DNA of 41,225 nt. Origin: Pseudomonadota bacterium. GTDB lineage: Bacteria; Pseudomonadota; Gammaproteobacteria; Steroidobacterales; Steroidobacteraceae. The DNA is taken from positions 1 to 41,225 of the forward strand of contig JAJYDK010000036.1 in the NCBI GenBank assembly GCA_021777555.1, read 5' to 3'. Every line of letters starts with the position of its first letter. Positions within the stretch are counted from its first letter, which is position 1. Both the position numbers and the translations under genes were made by a program. Positions 24,840-32,636 of the stretch are shown piece by piece. The notes beneath the pieces were generated by a model. The model had not been told where the DNA came from. It ran no database searches and saw only the letters and a list, made by a program, of their open reading frames with translations.

Positions 24840-26696
24840 ATGACCGTCGAAACAGATCACTCAGCCGCAGGCGCGAGCCCGGCTCGCCCTTTGCCGCCCG
24901 CATCGATGGGTGGCGCTCGACGCGGCGGCGCCGCGATTTCACCTGCCGGCACGCACCGTCTCGGGCGCCTGCGGTCGGCGCTCGCACGCTGGCCGGTGGC
25001 GATGGGCATGGCCGCCATTCTGTGCGTTGCGGGGGCCGCATCCGCGCCGGCGCTAGCCGGCACGCCGCGGCTCGCCGCCACGCCGCCGATGGGCTGGAAT
25101 GACTGGGCTCACTATCAGTGCGGTTTCACCGCCCAGACCATCCTGGCGAACGCGCGCGAGCTGGTGAAGAGTGGGCTTGCGGCGCGCGGCTACGACACGG
25201 TGACCATCGATGACTGCTGGATGCTCAAGACCCGGGACCGCCACGGCAATCTGCAGCCCGATCCCGTGCGCTTCCCGCACGGCATGCGTCCGGTGGCCGA
25301 TGCCATCCACGCGCTCGGCCTGAAGTTCGGGATCTACGAGGACGCAGGCTATGCCACCTGCGGTGGCTTCGCAGGCAGCGGCGTGCCGAACGGCGGCGGG
25401 CGGCCGCACTTTCTCGCGGATGCGAAGCTGTTCGCCTCCTGGGGCGTCGACTACCTGAAGCTCGACGGCTGCAATGTGTACGCCGCGAAGGGTGAATCGC
25501 AGAACGCCGCCTTCCGGGCCGCCTATCGCGATGAGCACCTTGCGCTCGAGCGCGTGGGGCGGCCGATCGTCTTCTCCGAGTCCGCGCCGGCATACTTTCA
25601 AGGCACGCCGGACTGGTACGACGTGCTCAGTTGGGTGCGGGGCTACGGGCAGCTCTGGCGCGAGGGATCGGACATCGAGATCTTCGATCGCAAGAATCCG
25701 GACCGATCCCGGTTCGCGAGCGTGATGTGGAACTACGAGTACAACCTGCCGCTCGGGCGCTTTCAGACGCCGGGCAACTGGAATGACTCGGATTTCATCA
25801 TCGGCGGCGACCGTGGCGTGACGCTCGCGGAGTCGCGCTCGCAGCTGTCGCTCTGGGCGATGATGTCCGCGCCGCTCATTCTCAGCTCGAATCTCGACAA
25901 GCTCTCGCGGGCGGCGCTCGCGGTTCTCGGCAACCGGGCGGTGATCGGCGTCGACCAGGACGCCCTCGGCCGCATGGCGACGCTGGTCCGACGCGACGCG
26001 TCGCACGACGTGTTGATCAAGCCGCTCACGGGCGGGCGCTATGCGGTTGCGGTCCTGAACCGCAGTCCGGGGACGCTGCACATCGGGCTGAGCCCGCGTG
26101 AACTCGGCTTCCCGGGCGGCGCATGCCGGTTCGAGACGCACGAGCTATGGACGAATGCGAGAAATCGAGCGCTGTCGACGTTGAGCGCCACGATCGCGGC
26201 CCACGACACCGCGATGTGGACGATCCGGCCCGATGCCCGGTGCGGCGCGCCGGCCGACGTCGGAACGATCACCCGGATCGTTCCAAAGGTGCCGCGCGGC
26301 CATCGCGATGCCGAGCGCTACACGCTGTGCCTGGCCGCTCCCGGCAAAGTGGAGCGCTGCGCCGGCACCGGACAAGAGACATGGACCCTGGGCCCCGATG
26401 ACACGGTGCGGACCGCGGGCGAGTGCCTCGCGCAGTCCGGCGACCGCGCCGTCGTGCGGGCCTGTGGCCTCACCGCGAGCGACCGCTGGCATTACACAGT
26501 GCTCGGCAACCTGATCAATGAAGCAAGCCACCGCTGCCTGACGGGACGCACGAGCGGCACGCTCTCGGTCGCGGCCTGTCAGCACAACGCGGCCTCGCAG
26601 ATCTGGAGTCTGCCGAGCGGCGGGGCGGTCCGGGAGGTCGGTGCGCCCAGGATGGCCCGAGCCGCCCGCCCGATGCCGGGCGCAGCGAGGCGGTGA
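24840..26696 (+). CDS. Secreted GH27 alpha-N-acetylgalactosaminidase (predicted) with C-terminal ricin-type lectin domain
   Basis: A 618-residue exported retaining glycosidase. After a long basic N-terminal extension comes a signal peptide (MGMAAILCVAGAASAPALAG, about 55-74). The GH27 barrel opens with PPMGWNDW. The nucleophile is Asp209 in YLKLDGCN, and the acid/base is Asp278 in WREGSDIE, aligning with human alpha-galactosidase Asp231. The loop that sets specificity reads FSESAPAY: Ser248 and Ala251 occupy the positions that are Glu203/Leu206 in human alpha-galactosidase and Ser188/Ala191 in human alpha-N-acetylgalactosaminidase, so GalNAc is the predicted substrate. Residues about 490-605 form a ricin B-type domain with QxW-like repeats (QETWTL, DRWHYT, QIWSL). 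First gene of locus B; its stop overlaps the MFS start. Confidence 0.85.
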   Translation: MTVETDHSAAGASPARPLPPASMGGARRGGAAISPAGTHRLGRLRSALARWPVAMGMAAILCVAGAASAPALAGTPRLAATPPMGWNDWAHYQCGFTAQTILANARELVKSGLAARGYDTVTIDDCWMLKTRDRHGNLQPDPVRFPHGMRPVADAIHALGLKFGIYEDAGYATCGGFAGSGVPNGGGRPHFLADAKLFASWGVDYLKLDGCNVYAAKGESQNAAFRAAYRDEHLALERVGRPIVFSESAPAYFQGTPDWYDVLSWVRGYGQLWREGSDIEIFDRKNPDRSRFASVMWNYEYNLPLGRFQTPGNWNDSDFIIGGDRGVTLAESRSQLSLWAMMSAPLILSSNLDKLSRAALAVLGNRAVIGVDQDALGRMATLVRRDASHDVLIKPLTGGRYAVAVLNRSPGTLHIGLSPRELGFPGGACRFETHELWTNARNRALSTLSATIAAHDTAMWTIRPDARCGAPADVGTITRIVPKVPRGHRDAERYTLCLAAPGKVERCAGTGQETWTLGPDDTVRTAGECLAQSGDRAVVRACGLTASDRWHYTVLGNLINEASHRCLTGRTSGTLSVAACQHNAASQIWSLPSGGAVREVGAPRMARAARPMPGAARR

Positions 26697-27961
26697 TGAC
26701 GAGCTCCGCCCCGGGCGCGGGATCCGATCGGCGCGCGCTGGCGCTGATGGCGGGCCTGTTCGCGCTGTTCGGGTGCGTCACCTGGCTCAATGGCGTACTG
26801 ATTCCATTTCTGAAGCTGGTCTGTCACCTCGACACCGTCGAGGCGCTGCTCGTCACCTTCGCCTTCTACATCGCCTACTTCGTCATGGCGATACCCTCGG
26901 CGCGGGTGCTGGCCGTCACGGGATACAAGCGCGGCATGGCGCTCGGGCTCGGCGTGATGGCGGCGGGCACCGTGCTGTTCCTGCCGGCGGCGCTGCTGCG
27001 CTCATACGTTCTTTTCCTCATGGGACTGTTCGTACAGGGCACGGGCCTGTGTCTGCTGCAGACGGCGGCCAACCCGTACGTCATCATTCTCGGGCCCTAC
27101 GAGAGCGCCGCACGCCGGGTGTCGATCATGGGTGTGTGCAACAAGCTCGCCGGAGCCATCAGTCCCATGTTGCTCGGCGCGCTGGTATTCGCCGGGTTCG
27201 ACCGTATCTCGCCGGCGGGGCACGGAACATTGAGCGCCGCGGCGCTCGATGGGCTCGCACACCGGCTCATCGCGCCCTATGTGTCGATGGCGGTGGTTCT
27301 CGTGGCGCTCGCGATCGGCATTGGGCGCTCGGGTCTGCCCGAGCCCCGGGAGCCCGATGACGGCACGGGCGAGGCGTTTCGCTGGCTGCGCCACCCGCTG
27401 CTGCTCTTTGGATTCTGGGCGCTCTTTTTCGAGATGGCCGTAGAGGTCATCGCGGGCGACACCATCGTCCTTTACGGGCAGGCGTTGCACTTTCCGATCG
27501 AGACCGCCCGATTCTTCGCGAGTCTCACGCTCGGGGCCATGGTGCTCGGCTACCTGCTCGGCATCGCGCTGATCCCGAGGCGCCTCACCCAGGAGCGGGC
27601 GTTGGCGCTGTCGGCCGCGATCGGCATCGTCCTCACGCTCGCGATCGCCGTGACGCACGGCATGGCGAGCGTCCTGTTCGTCGCCTCGCTCGGGTTCGCG
27701 AACGCGGTCCTGTGGCCGGCGATCTTTCCCATCGCGCTGACCGGCCTCGGCGAGCACACCAAGACGGGCGCGGCCATCATGATCATGGCGATCGCCGGCG
27801 GTGCGGTGGTGCCACCGTGCTACGGGCTCCTCGCCCGCGTGGTGGGAAATCAGATGGCGTATCTGGCCCTCGTACCCATGTATGCACTCATCCTGAGTTA
27901 TGCTCTGTACGCGCGCAAACGCCTACATCTCACGCGCGCGCTGGCAGGAGCTGACGTATGA
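26696..27961 (+). CDS. MFS sugar permease of the FucP/NagP type
   Basis: A 421-residue inner-membrane permease with about twelve hydrophobic segments, beginning MAGLFALFGCVTWLNG with the family feature FLKLV shortly after. QTAANPYVIILGP between helices 4 and 5 is the hallmark of the fucose/galactose/N-acetylglucosamine:H+ symporter group (FucP, GluP, NagP). AgaP permeases of GalNAc pathways belong here. ATG 26696 overlaps the GH27 stop (TGATG); GTG 26693 is an equivalent start. The gene ends overlapping the regulator start by four bases. Given its partners it should take up GalNAc released in the periplasm by the GH27 enzyme. It is a second, unrelated inner-membrane route besides the EamA protein of locus A. 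Confidence 0.88.
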   Translation: MTSSAPGAGSDRRALALMAGLFALFGCVTWLNGVLIPFLKLVCHLDTVEALLVTFAFYIAYFVMAIPSARVLAVTGYKRGMALGLGVMAAGTVLFLPAALLRSYVLFLMGLFVQGTGLCLLQTAANPYVIILGPYESAARRVSIMGVCNKLAGAISPMLLGALVFAGFDRISPAGHGTLSAAALDGLAHRLIAPYVSMAVVLVALAIGIGRSGLPEPREPDDGTGEAFRWLRHPLLLFGFWALFFEMAVEVIAGDTIVLYGQALHFPIETARFFASLTLGAMVLGYLLGIALIPRRLTQERALALSAAIGIVLTLAIAVTHGMASVLFVASLGFANAVLWPAIFPIALTGLGEHTKTGAAIMIMAIAGGAVVPPCYGLLARVVGNQMAYLALVPMYALILSYALYARKRLHLTRALAGADV

Positions 27962-28911
27962 GCCGCACTACCCGACGCAACGATTCCGGAACGAACACCG
28001 CGCAGCCGGCGGCGGGGCCGCCCTCCCAGGCGGTTGCGACCGATCTGCTCGGGCGCATCCGCGCCGACATCGGGCACATCTCCAAGGCCTTCGGGCGTAT
28101 CGCCAACTACCTGGTCGCCGATCCGGACTCGTTCATGCATGCGCCGCTTCGCACCATCGCCGTGGGCGCAGGGGTCAGCGAGCCGAGTATCGTGCGCTAC
28201 TGCAAACACTACGGCTGCAAGGGCGTGCCGGAGTTTCGCATCGAGCTCGCGAAGTCTCTCGCGCGCGAGCTCCCGGAGTTCCGCCTGAACCTGATCGCAC
28301 CGAACGTCTCGGACCGCGAGCAGGTGAATGTCATCAAGAAGCGCTCCATCGCGCGTTACGCGGCCACCCTGATCGAGCGCGAGCGCTCCATCATCATCGA
28401 TTCCGGCTCGACGCTGCGCATGTTCGCCTCGCAGCTCGGAGACACGCGCGGTCTCTCGATCCTCACCGCCGACCTCGAGATCGTCAATCTGCTGAGTCAT
28501 TACAAGCAGCACGAGGTCATCGTGCCGGCGGGCACCGTGCGCTACGACACCATGTCGATCGGCGGGCGGTTCATCGAGCGCTTCCTCGCCGAGATGCACT
28601 TCGACACGTTCTTCCTCGGCGCCGATGCGATCGATCTGCGGCTGGGGTTGAGCACGTTCAAAGAGGAGGAGGCGCAGAAGAATGCCGCGATGATCCGGGC
28701 GAGCGACCGGGTGGTGGTGCTGGCGGACTCCTCGAAGTTCGGCACGCCGAGCCTGCATCGCATCTGCGACATCCGCAATGTGCACGTGGTCGTCACTGAC
28801 ACCGATGTCGATCCCGTGCTGGTTCAGCGCCTCGAGGATCTCGGTGTCGCGGTGCATTGCGTCGATGCGCGCACCGGGCAGAGGGCCGCCGGAGGGCGGC
28901 GGGGGAAATAG
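27958..28911 (+). CDS. Chimeric regulator: RpiR-type HTH joined to DeoR-type sensor domain
   Basis: A 317-residue cytoplasmic regulator with an unusual domain order. Residues about 29-102 are an RpiR-family HTH_6 domain: the pattern RIANYLVADPDSFMHAPLRT, then IAVGAGVSEPSIVRYCKHYGCKGVPEFRIELAKSL, is diagnostic. RpiR proteins normally continue with a SIS sensor. Here residues about 128-282 are a DeoRC domain instead, with IIIDSGSTLRMFA (phosphate site), FFLGADAID and GLSTFKEEEAQKNAAMI, as in AgaR/GlpR. The sensor should bind a phosphorylated sugar of the GalNAc route; the DNA site should be of palindromic RpiR style, for which the ATGGAA-N5-TTCCAT palindrome at 24744 is a candidate. It is co-translated with the MFS gene before it and the AgaS-ROK gene after it (TAGTG overlap at 28909-28913). 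Confidence 0.85.
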   Translation: MSRTTRRNDSGTNTAQPAAGPPSQAVATDLLGRIRADIGHISKAFGRIANYLVADPDSFMHAPLRTIAVGAGVSEPSIVRYCKHYGCKGVPEFRIELAKSLARELPEFRLNLIAPNVSDREQVNVIKKRSIARYAATLIERERSIIIDSGSTLRMFASQLGDTRGLSILTADLEIVNLLSHYKQHEVIVPAGTVRYDTMSIGGRFIERFLAEMHFDTFFLGADAIDLRLGLSTFKEEEAQKNAAMIRASDRVVVLADSSKFGTPSLHRICDIRNVHVVVTDTDVDPVLVQRLEDLGVAVHCVDARTGQRAAGGRRGK

Positions 28912-30950
28912 TGAATTCGGACCAGCGACCTTCTAAATCGGGCGAAGACACGCTCGGCGCTCTGCGGAACTCGCAGACCTTTGGCGAGGTGATGCACCAG
29001 CCGGACGTCTGGCTGGCCGCGGCCAATGTGCTTCCGGCGGTGGCCGCGGACGTGCGCGACTGGATCCGGGCGCGAGGCTACGAAGAGGTGTGGTTTTGTG
29101 GCGCTGGGACGTCGGCCTTCATCGGCGAGTCGCTGAGCGCTTACCTCAACGAGCGGCAGACGGCGGTCCGGTATTTCGCGGTGCCGACGACGGAACTCGT
29201 GGCGCATCCGCAGCGGCTGCTGCGTCCCGGAGCGCGGCGCCTCGTGGTGTCGTTCGGGCGCAGTGGCGACAGTCCGGAGACGGTGGCCACCCTGGCCTTG
29301 CTGGAACGCGCGGACGCGGGCGGTCTGCACATCACATGTAACGCCAACGGAGCGCTGGCGCGCTCGGTGGGGCTGCGTCAACGAGCAGTCGTGCTTCCCC
29401 CCGAGACCCATGACGCCGGGTTCGCGATGACCTCGAGCTACAGCACGATGCTGCTGTACGCGCTGGCCTGTTTTGATACCGCACCCATCGAGGACATCGC
29501 GCCACGGCTGCGCGCCCTGGCGCAGGCCGGGCGCACGCTGCTCGGCTCCGTGGCGAAAGTCGCCTCCGGGCTTCCCGTGCCGCAGCGAGTCGCGTTTCTC
29601 GGGGGCGGCGAGCTCGGTGGAGCGGCGCGCGAGAGCGCGCTCAAGGTGCTCGAGCTTACGGCCGGACGGGTTGCGGCCTTCTGGGAGTCGCCCCTCGGGT
29701 TCCGGCACGGCCCGAAGTCCCTGGTCGATGAGCACACGCGGATCGTCGTCCTGCTGTCGGGCGATGACGATGCGCGCCGGTACGACGCGGACGTCGTGGC
29801 GGAACTGCGCAGTCAATACGATCCGAGCCAGGTGCTCACGGTCGGCACCGGGGACAGCGGCGCCGATCTCGCCTTTGCCGCCCCCTCGCCCGGATGGTCG
29901 GTGCCCCTATACGTGCTGCCGGCGCAGCTGCTCGCGCTCACCTGGTCGAGCCAGCTCGGCCTCAATGTCGACAATCCCTTCCCCGACGGGCATCTCTCCC
30001 GTGTCGTGAGCGGCGTGCGCATCTATCCGCCGCCAGCGCCGAGACCGCGCCTGTTCGGAGGACTCGACGTCGGAGGCAGCAAGATCGAGTCCTGTCTCTT
30101 CGATGAGCAGTTCCGGCCGCTCGAGCGGCGGCGTGTCGAAACTGCGTGCGCCAGTTACGAGGAGCTCCTCGACTGCATCGTCGGCGAGGCGCGTTGGCTC
30201 GATGCACGCGCGGAGGGTCAGGTCGAGCTGGGCATCGGCCTGCCGGGCCTCGTCGATCACGTGACCGGACGCTCGCTGACCTCGAACCTTCCGGCGACCG
30301 GGAGGCCGTTGCGCGAGGATCTCGTGGCCCGCCTCGGGCGCACGGTCGCCATGGCCAACGACTGCAAGTGCTTCGCGCTGTCGGAGGCCAATGGTGGCGC
30401 CGGCGAGGGCGCGGAGACGACCCTCGGTCTCATCCTCGGCACCGGAGTCGGCGGTGGCGTCGCCCATCGCGGACGGCTGGTGCTCGGTTACAACGACTTG
30501 CCGGGAGAGATCGGGCACCTGGGGGTGCCCGGGCACCTGGTTGCCGCGTGGGGACTGCCCGTACTGCCCTGTGGCTGCGGACGCGTGGGCTGTTACGAGA
30601 CGCTGGTGTCGGGACCGGGACTGGTGAGACTGGCGGCCCGGCACGGCATCACGGGCCGCGCGCCGAGTGAGATTGCGCGTCTCGCGGGCGAGGGCGATGA
30701 GGAGTCGGCGGCCGTGATGCAGGAGTGGGTGACGTTGCTCGCGGAGCTCATTCACGCCGCGCAGTGCACGATCGACATGGATTGCGTGGTGTTGGGCGGG
30801 GGCCTTTCCCGCATTGTCGGGGTGGACCAGCTGCTCGCCCGAACGTACCACGCCAACCGCTTTGCCGGGCGCGAGCCGCGGTTCGCCGTGGCGCGCTTCG
30901 GCGACGCGAGCGGCACGCGCGGCGCGGCGATGCTGTCGATTCAGTCCTGA
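28911..30950 (+). CDS. Bifunctional AgaS isomerase-ROK sugar kinase fusion
   Basis: A 679-residue cytoplasmic protein joining two GalNAc-pathway enzymes in one uninterrupted frame. Residues 1 to about 375 are a complete AgaS-type double-SIS enzyme (WFCGAGTSAFIGE, SFGRSGDSPETVA, LGGGELGGAARESALKVLEL, ESPLGFRHGPKSLV). Residues about 379-679 are a complete ROK kinase: ATP loop GGLDVGGSKIES, catalytic Asp in ANDCK, LGLILGTGVGGGV, GEIGHLG and the zinc-binding CGCGRVGCYE. The kinase would phosphorylate GalNAc or galactosamine, and the SIS part would convert galactosamine-6-phosphate to tagatose-6-phosphate. If GalNAc is the kinase substrate, the deacetylase encoded next acts between the two halves. 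GTG 28911 overlaps the regulator stop; a GGGGGA site lies just upstream. Both halves also have separate counterparts in locus A. Confidence 0.9.
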   Translation: MNSDQRPSKSGEDTLGALRNSQTFGEVMHQPDVWLAAANVLPAVAADVRDWIRARGYEEVWFCGAGTSAFIGESLSAYLNERQTAVRYFAVPTTELVAHPQRLLRPGARRLVVSFGRSGDSPETVATLALLERADAGGLHITCNANGALARSVGLRQRAVVLPPETHDAGFAMTSSYSTMLLYALACFDTAPIEDIAPRLRALAQAGRTLLGSVAKVASGLPVPQRVAFLGGGELGGAARESALKVLELTAGRVAAFWESPLGFRHGPKSLVDEHTRIVVLLSGDDDARRYDADVVAELRSQYDPSQVLTVGTGDSGADLAFAAPSPGWSVPLYVLPAQLLALTWSSQLGLNVDNPFPDGHLSRVVSGVRIYPPPAPRPRLFGGLDVGGSKIESCLFDEQFRPLERRRVETACASYEELLDCIVGEARWLDARAEGQVELGIGLPGLVDHVTGRSLTSNLPATGRPLREDLVARLGRTVAMANDCKCFALSEANGGAGEGAETTLGLILGTGVGGGVAHRGRLVLGYNDLPGEIGHLGVPGHLVAAWGLPVLPCGCGRVGCYETLVSGPGLVRLAARHGITGRAPSEIARLAGEGDEESAAVMQEWVTLLAELIHAAQCTIDMDCVVLGGGLSRIVGVDQLLARTYHANRFAGREPRFAVARFGDASGTRGAAMLSIQS

Positions 30951-30969
30951 GGAACCCGAGGAGGTGCAG

Positions 30970-31065
30970 ATGACGCGGCAGATGTGGGAGTTGCTCGCGC
31001 ACTGGCCCGTGCTCCCGGGGATTCAAGAGGTGCTGCGGCCGTGCTTCCGGACGAGTCGCCCGTGA
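30970..31065 (+). CDS. 31-residue ORF translationally coupled to the deacetylase gene
   Basis: A 31-codon frame with the strongest ribosome site in the region, GAGGAGGT (30958-30965), four bases before its ATG. Its product begins MTRQMWELLAHWPVLP, is Trp/Leu-rich and resembles nothing I know. Its TGA (31063-31065) overlaps the GTG start of the deacetylase (31062), so ribosomes finishing it could re-initiate there. It may be a real microprotein or only a translational leader. A frameshifted N-terminus of the deacetylase is less likely, since the sequence does not look like that family. Confidence 0.4.
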   Translation: MTRQMWELLAHWPVLPGIQEVLRPCFRTSRP

Positions 31066-32285
31066 GCTCTTCCGCCGCCACGACGCTCGATGGGCCGCCG
31101 GAGTCCGGCCCCTGGTGGCTGCGACCGGCAGCGCTCTACGATGGGGAGCGGATGCTGGATGCCGTCGCGCTGCGCATCGAGGCGGGACGCATCACAACGG
31201 TCGTGGATGCCGCCCAGGTGCCGGTGCGGGCGGCCTGCTGGCGCACCGAGTGCCTCGCGGTGCCGGCTTTCGTGGATCTGCAGGTCAATGGCGGCGGTGG
31301 CGTGCTTTTCAACAACGATCCTACCCCTCAGGCGTTGTTCGCCATCGCCGCCGCCCACCGCCAGGGCGGCACCGGAGCCTGGATGCCGACGCTCCTGACC
31401 ACAGCGCCGGAGGTCATGACGCGCGCGGTGGAGGCGGTGATTGCGGTCTATGGCCGCCATGGCGTGGCCGGCATGCACATCGAGGGGCCGCACATCAGCC
31501 CTGATTTCCGGGGTGCGCACTCGCTCGAGCACATCCGGCCCTACGATGCGCACACGCGGGACCTCGTGCGCCGGCTGCGTGAGCGGGGCATTCCGGTGAT
31601 CGTGACGCTCGCGCCCGAGCGGCTGCCGCCGGGCGCCCTGCGGGAGCTGGTGGCACTGGGCGCGCGCGTCTCGCTCGGGCACAGCGGCGCCACCGAGGCG
31701 CAGGCACGCCGCGCACTGGAGGAGGGCGCCAGCCTGTTCACGCACCTCTTCAACGGCATGCCGCCGCTGCAGACCAAGCGGGTGGGGATGACCGGGGCGG
31801 CACTCGACAGCGACGCGTGGTGCGGCGTGATCGCCGACGGCTGGCACGTGGATGACACCATGTTGCGCATCGCCGTCCGCGCCAAGCGTGACCATGGGGC
31901 GCTTTTTGCGGTGACCGATGCGATGCCGACCGTGCACGGACCACCGCAGTTCGAGCTGTACGGAGCGCCCATTCGATTGCGCGACGGCAAGCTCATCGAC
32001 GCGCGTGGCTCTCTCGCGGGGGTTCACATCGACATGATCGGCACGTTGCGTCGTCTCGTGCGCGATGTCGGACTGCCCATCGGGACGGCGCTTGCCATGG
32101 TGACCTCCGGACCGGCCCGCGCCGCGGGGATCGAGGGACGGCATGGCAGGCTTGCCCCGGGCGCGCCGGCCGACATCGCGCTGCTCGAATCGGAACACGT
32201 GCAGCTGCGTCACCTGTTGCTCGAGGGCGTGCGGGTGGGCGGCGAAAGCGGCGCGCCGGGCGCCCCACGACACGCCTCCGCCTGA
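31062..32285 (+). CDS. N-acetylgalactosamine/N-acetylglucosamine-6-phosphate deacetylase
   Basis: A 407-residue amidohydrolase-fold enzyme of the NagA/AgaA family that removes acetate from the 6-phosphorylated N-acetylhexosamine in the cytoplasm. Family motifs in order are DLQVNGGGG, MHIEGPHISPDFRGAHS (metal-ligand Glu), VSLGHSGATEAQA and FTHLFNGMPPL (metal-ligand His residues), and FAVTDAMPT (catalytic Asp). Length fits NagA (about 380-400). The GTG at 31062 overlaps the stop of a 31-codon ORF; a GTG at 30984 in the same frame is an alternative. It is the only deacetylase in the window, so it must serve both sugar loci. Neighbouring AgaS and a galactosamine route favour GalNAc-6-phosphate over GlcNAc-6-phosphate, but specificity cannot be read directly. 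Confidence 0.88.
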   Translation: MSSSAATTLDGPPESGPWWLRPAALYDGERMLDAVALRIEAGRITTVVDAAQVPVRAACWRTECLAVPAFVDLQVNGGGGVLFNNDPTPQALFAIAAAHRQGGTGAWMPTLLTTAPEVMTRAVEAVIAVYGRHGVAGMHIEGPHISPDFRGAHSLEHIRPYDAHTRDLVRRLRERGIPVIVTLAPERLPPGALRELVALGARVSLGHSGATEAQARRALEEGASLFTHLFNGMPPLQTKRVGMTGAALDSDAWCGVIADGWHVDDTMLRIAVRAKRDHGALFAVTDAMPTVHGPPQFELYGAPIRLRDGKLIDARGSLAGVHIDMIGTLRRLVRDVGLPIGTALAMVTSGPARAAGIEGRHGRLAPGAPADIALLESEHVQLRHLLLEGVRVGGESGAPGAPRHASA

Positions 32286-32340
32286 CCCGCGGGCCTGAGC
32301 CGGGCCCGACCGCCCGGGCACGATACCTTCCCGGATCCGC

Positions 32341-32358
32341 CTGCGCCCCCCGGCGCAG
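32341..32358 (+). terminator. GC hairpin after the deacetylase gene
   Basis: CTGCGCC (32341-32347) and GGCGCAG (32352-32358) form a perfect 7-bp stem with a CCCC loop, 55 bases after the deacetylase stop. There is no T-run afterwards, so it would be only a weak or factor-assisted terminator. The surrounding 32286-32636 stretch holds no gene. Confidence 0.3.
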
Positions 32359-32412
32359 GGCCGCTCAGTGCGGCATCGGGCCGAGCCGCTGCTTCGGGCG
32401 CACGAACCTATC

Positions 32413-32440
32413 TTGAAGTATCTTCCAGAAATATTGTAAT
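32413..32440 (+). promoter_or_regulatory. Candidate promoter and operator of the second TonB receptor
   Basis: TTGAAG (32413-32418) and TGTAAT (32435-32440) are 16 bases apart, matching four and five of six consensus positions, within an AT-rich patch. TATCTTCCA (32419-32427) in the spacer resembles the TAACTTCCAT elements upstream of the GH36 and GH27 genes, suggesting that the receptor is controlled together with them. Confidence 0.45.
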
Positions 32441-32636
32441 TTTATTTCGGATCTAGTATTACTACATCGTTGCAGCTCGGTTGATTGCATTTCGGAGGGC
32501 TCCCGGACCCCGGTGCTCGCGCCCGCGAGCGGCCAGGCGAGGCTCGATTCGGGGGCGCGCCGACGGGCGACCTCAGCCCGGCGACCGATGACCTGCCGCG
32601 CAAGCTGCCTACGAGAACATACCAAGGGGACATGTT

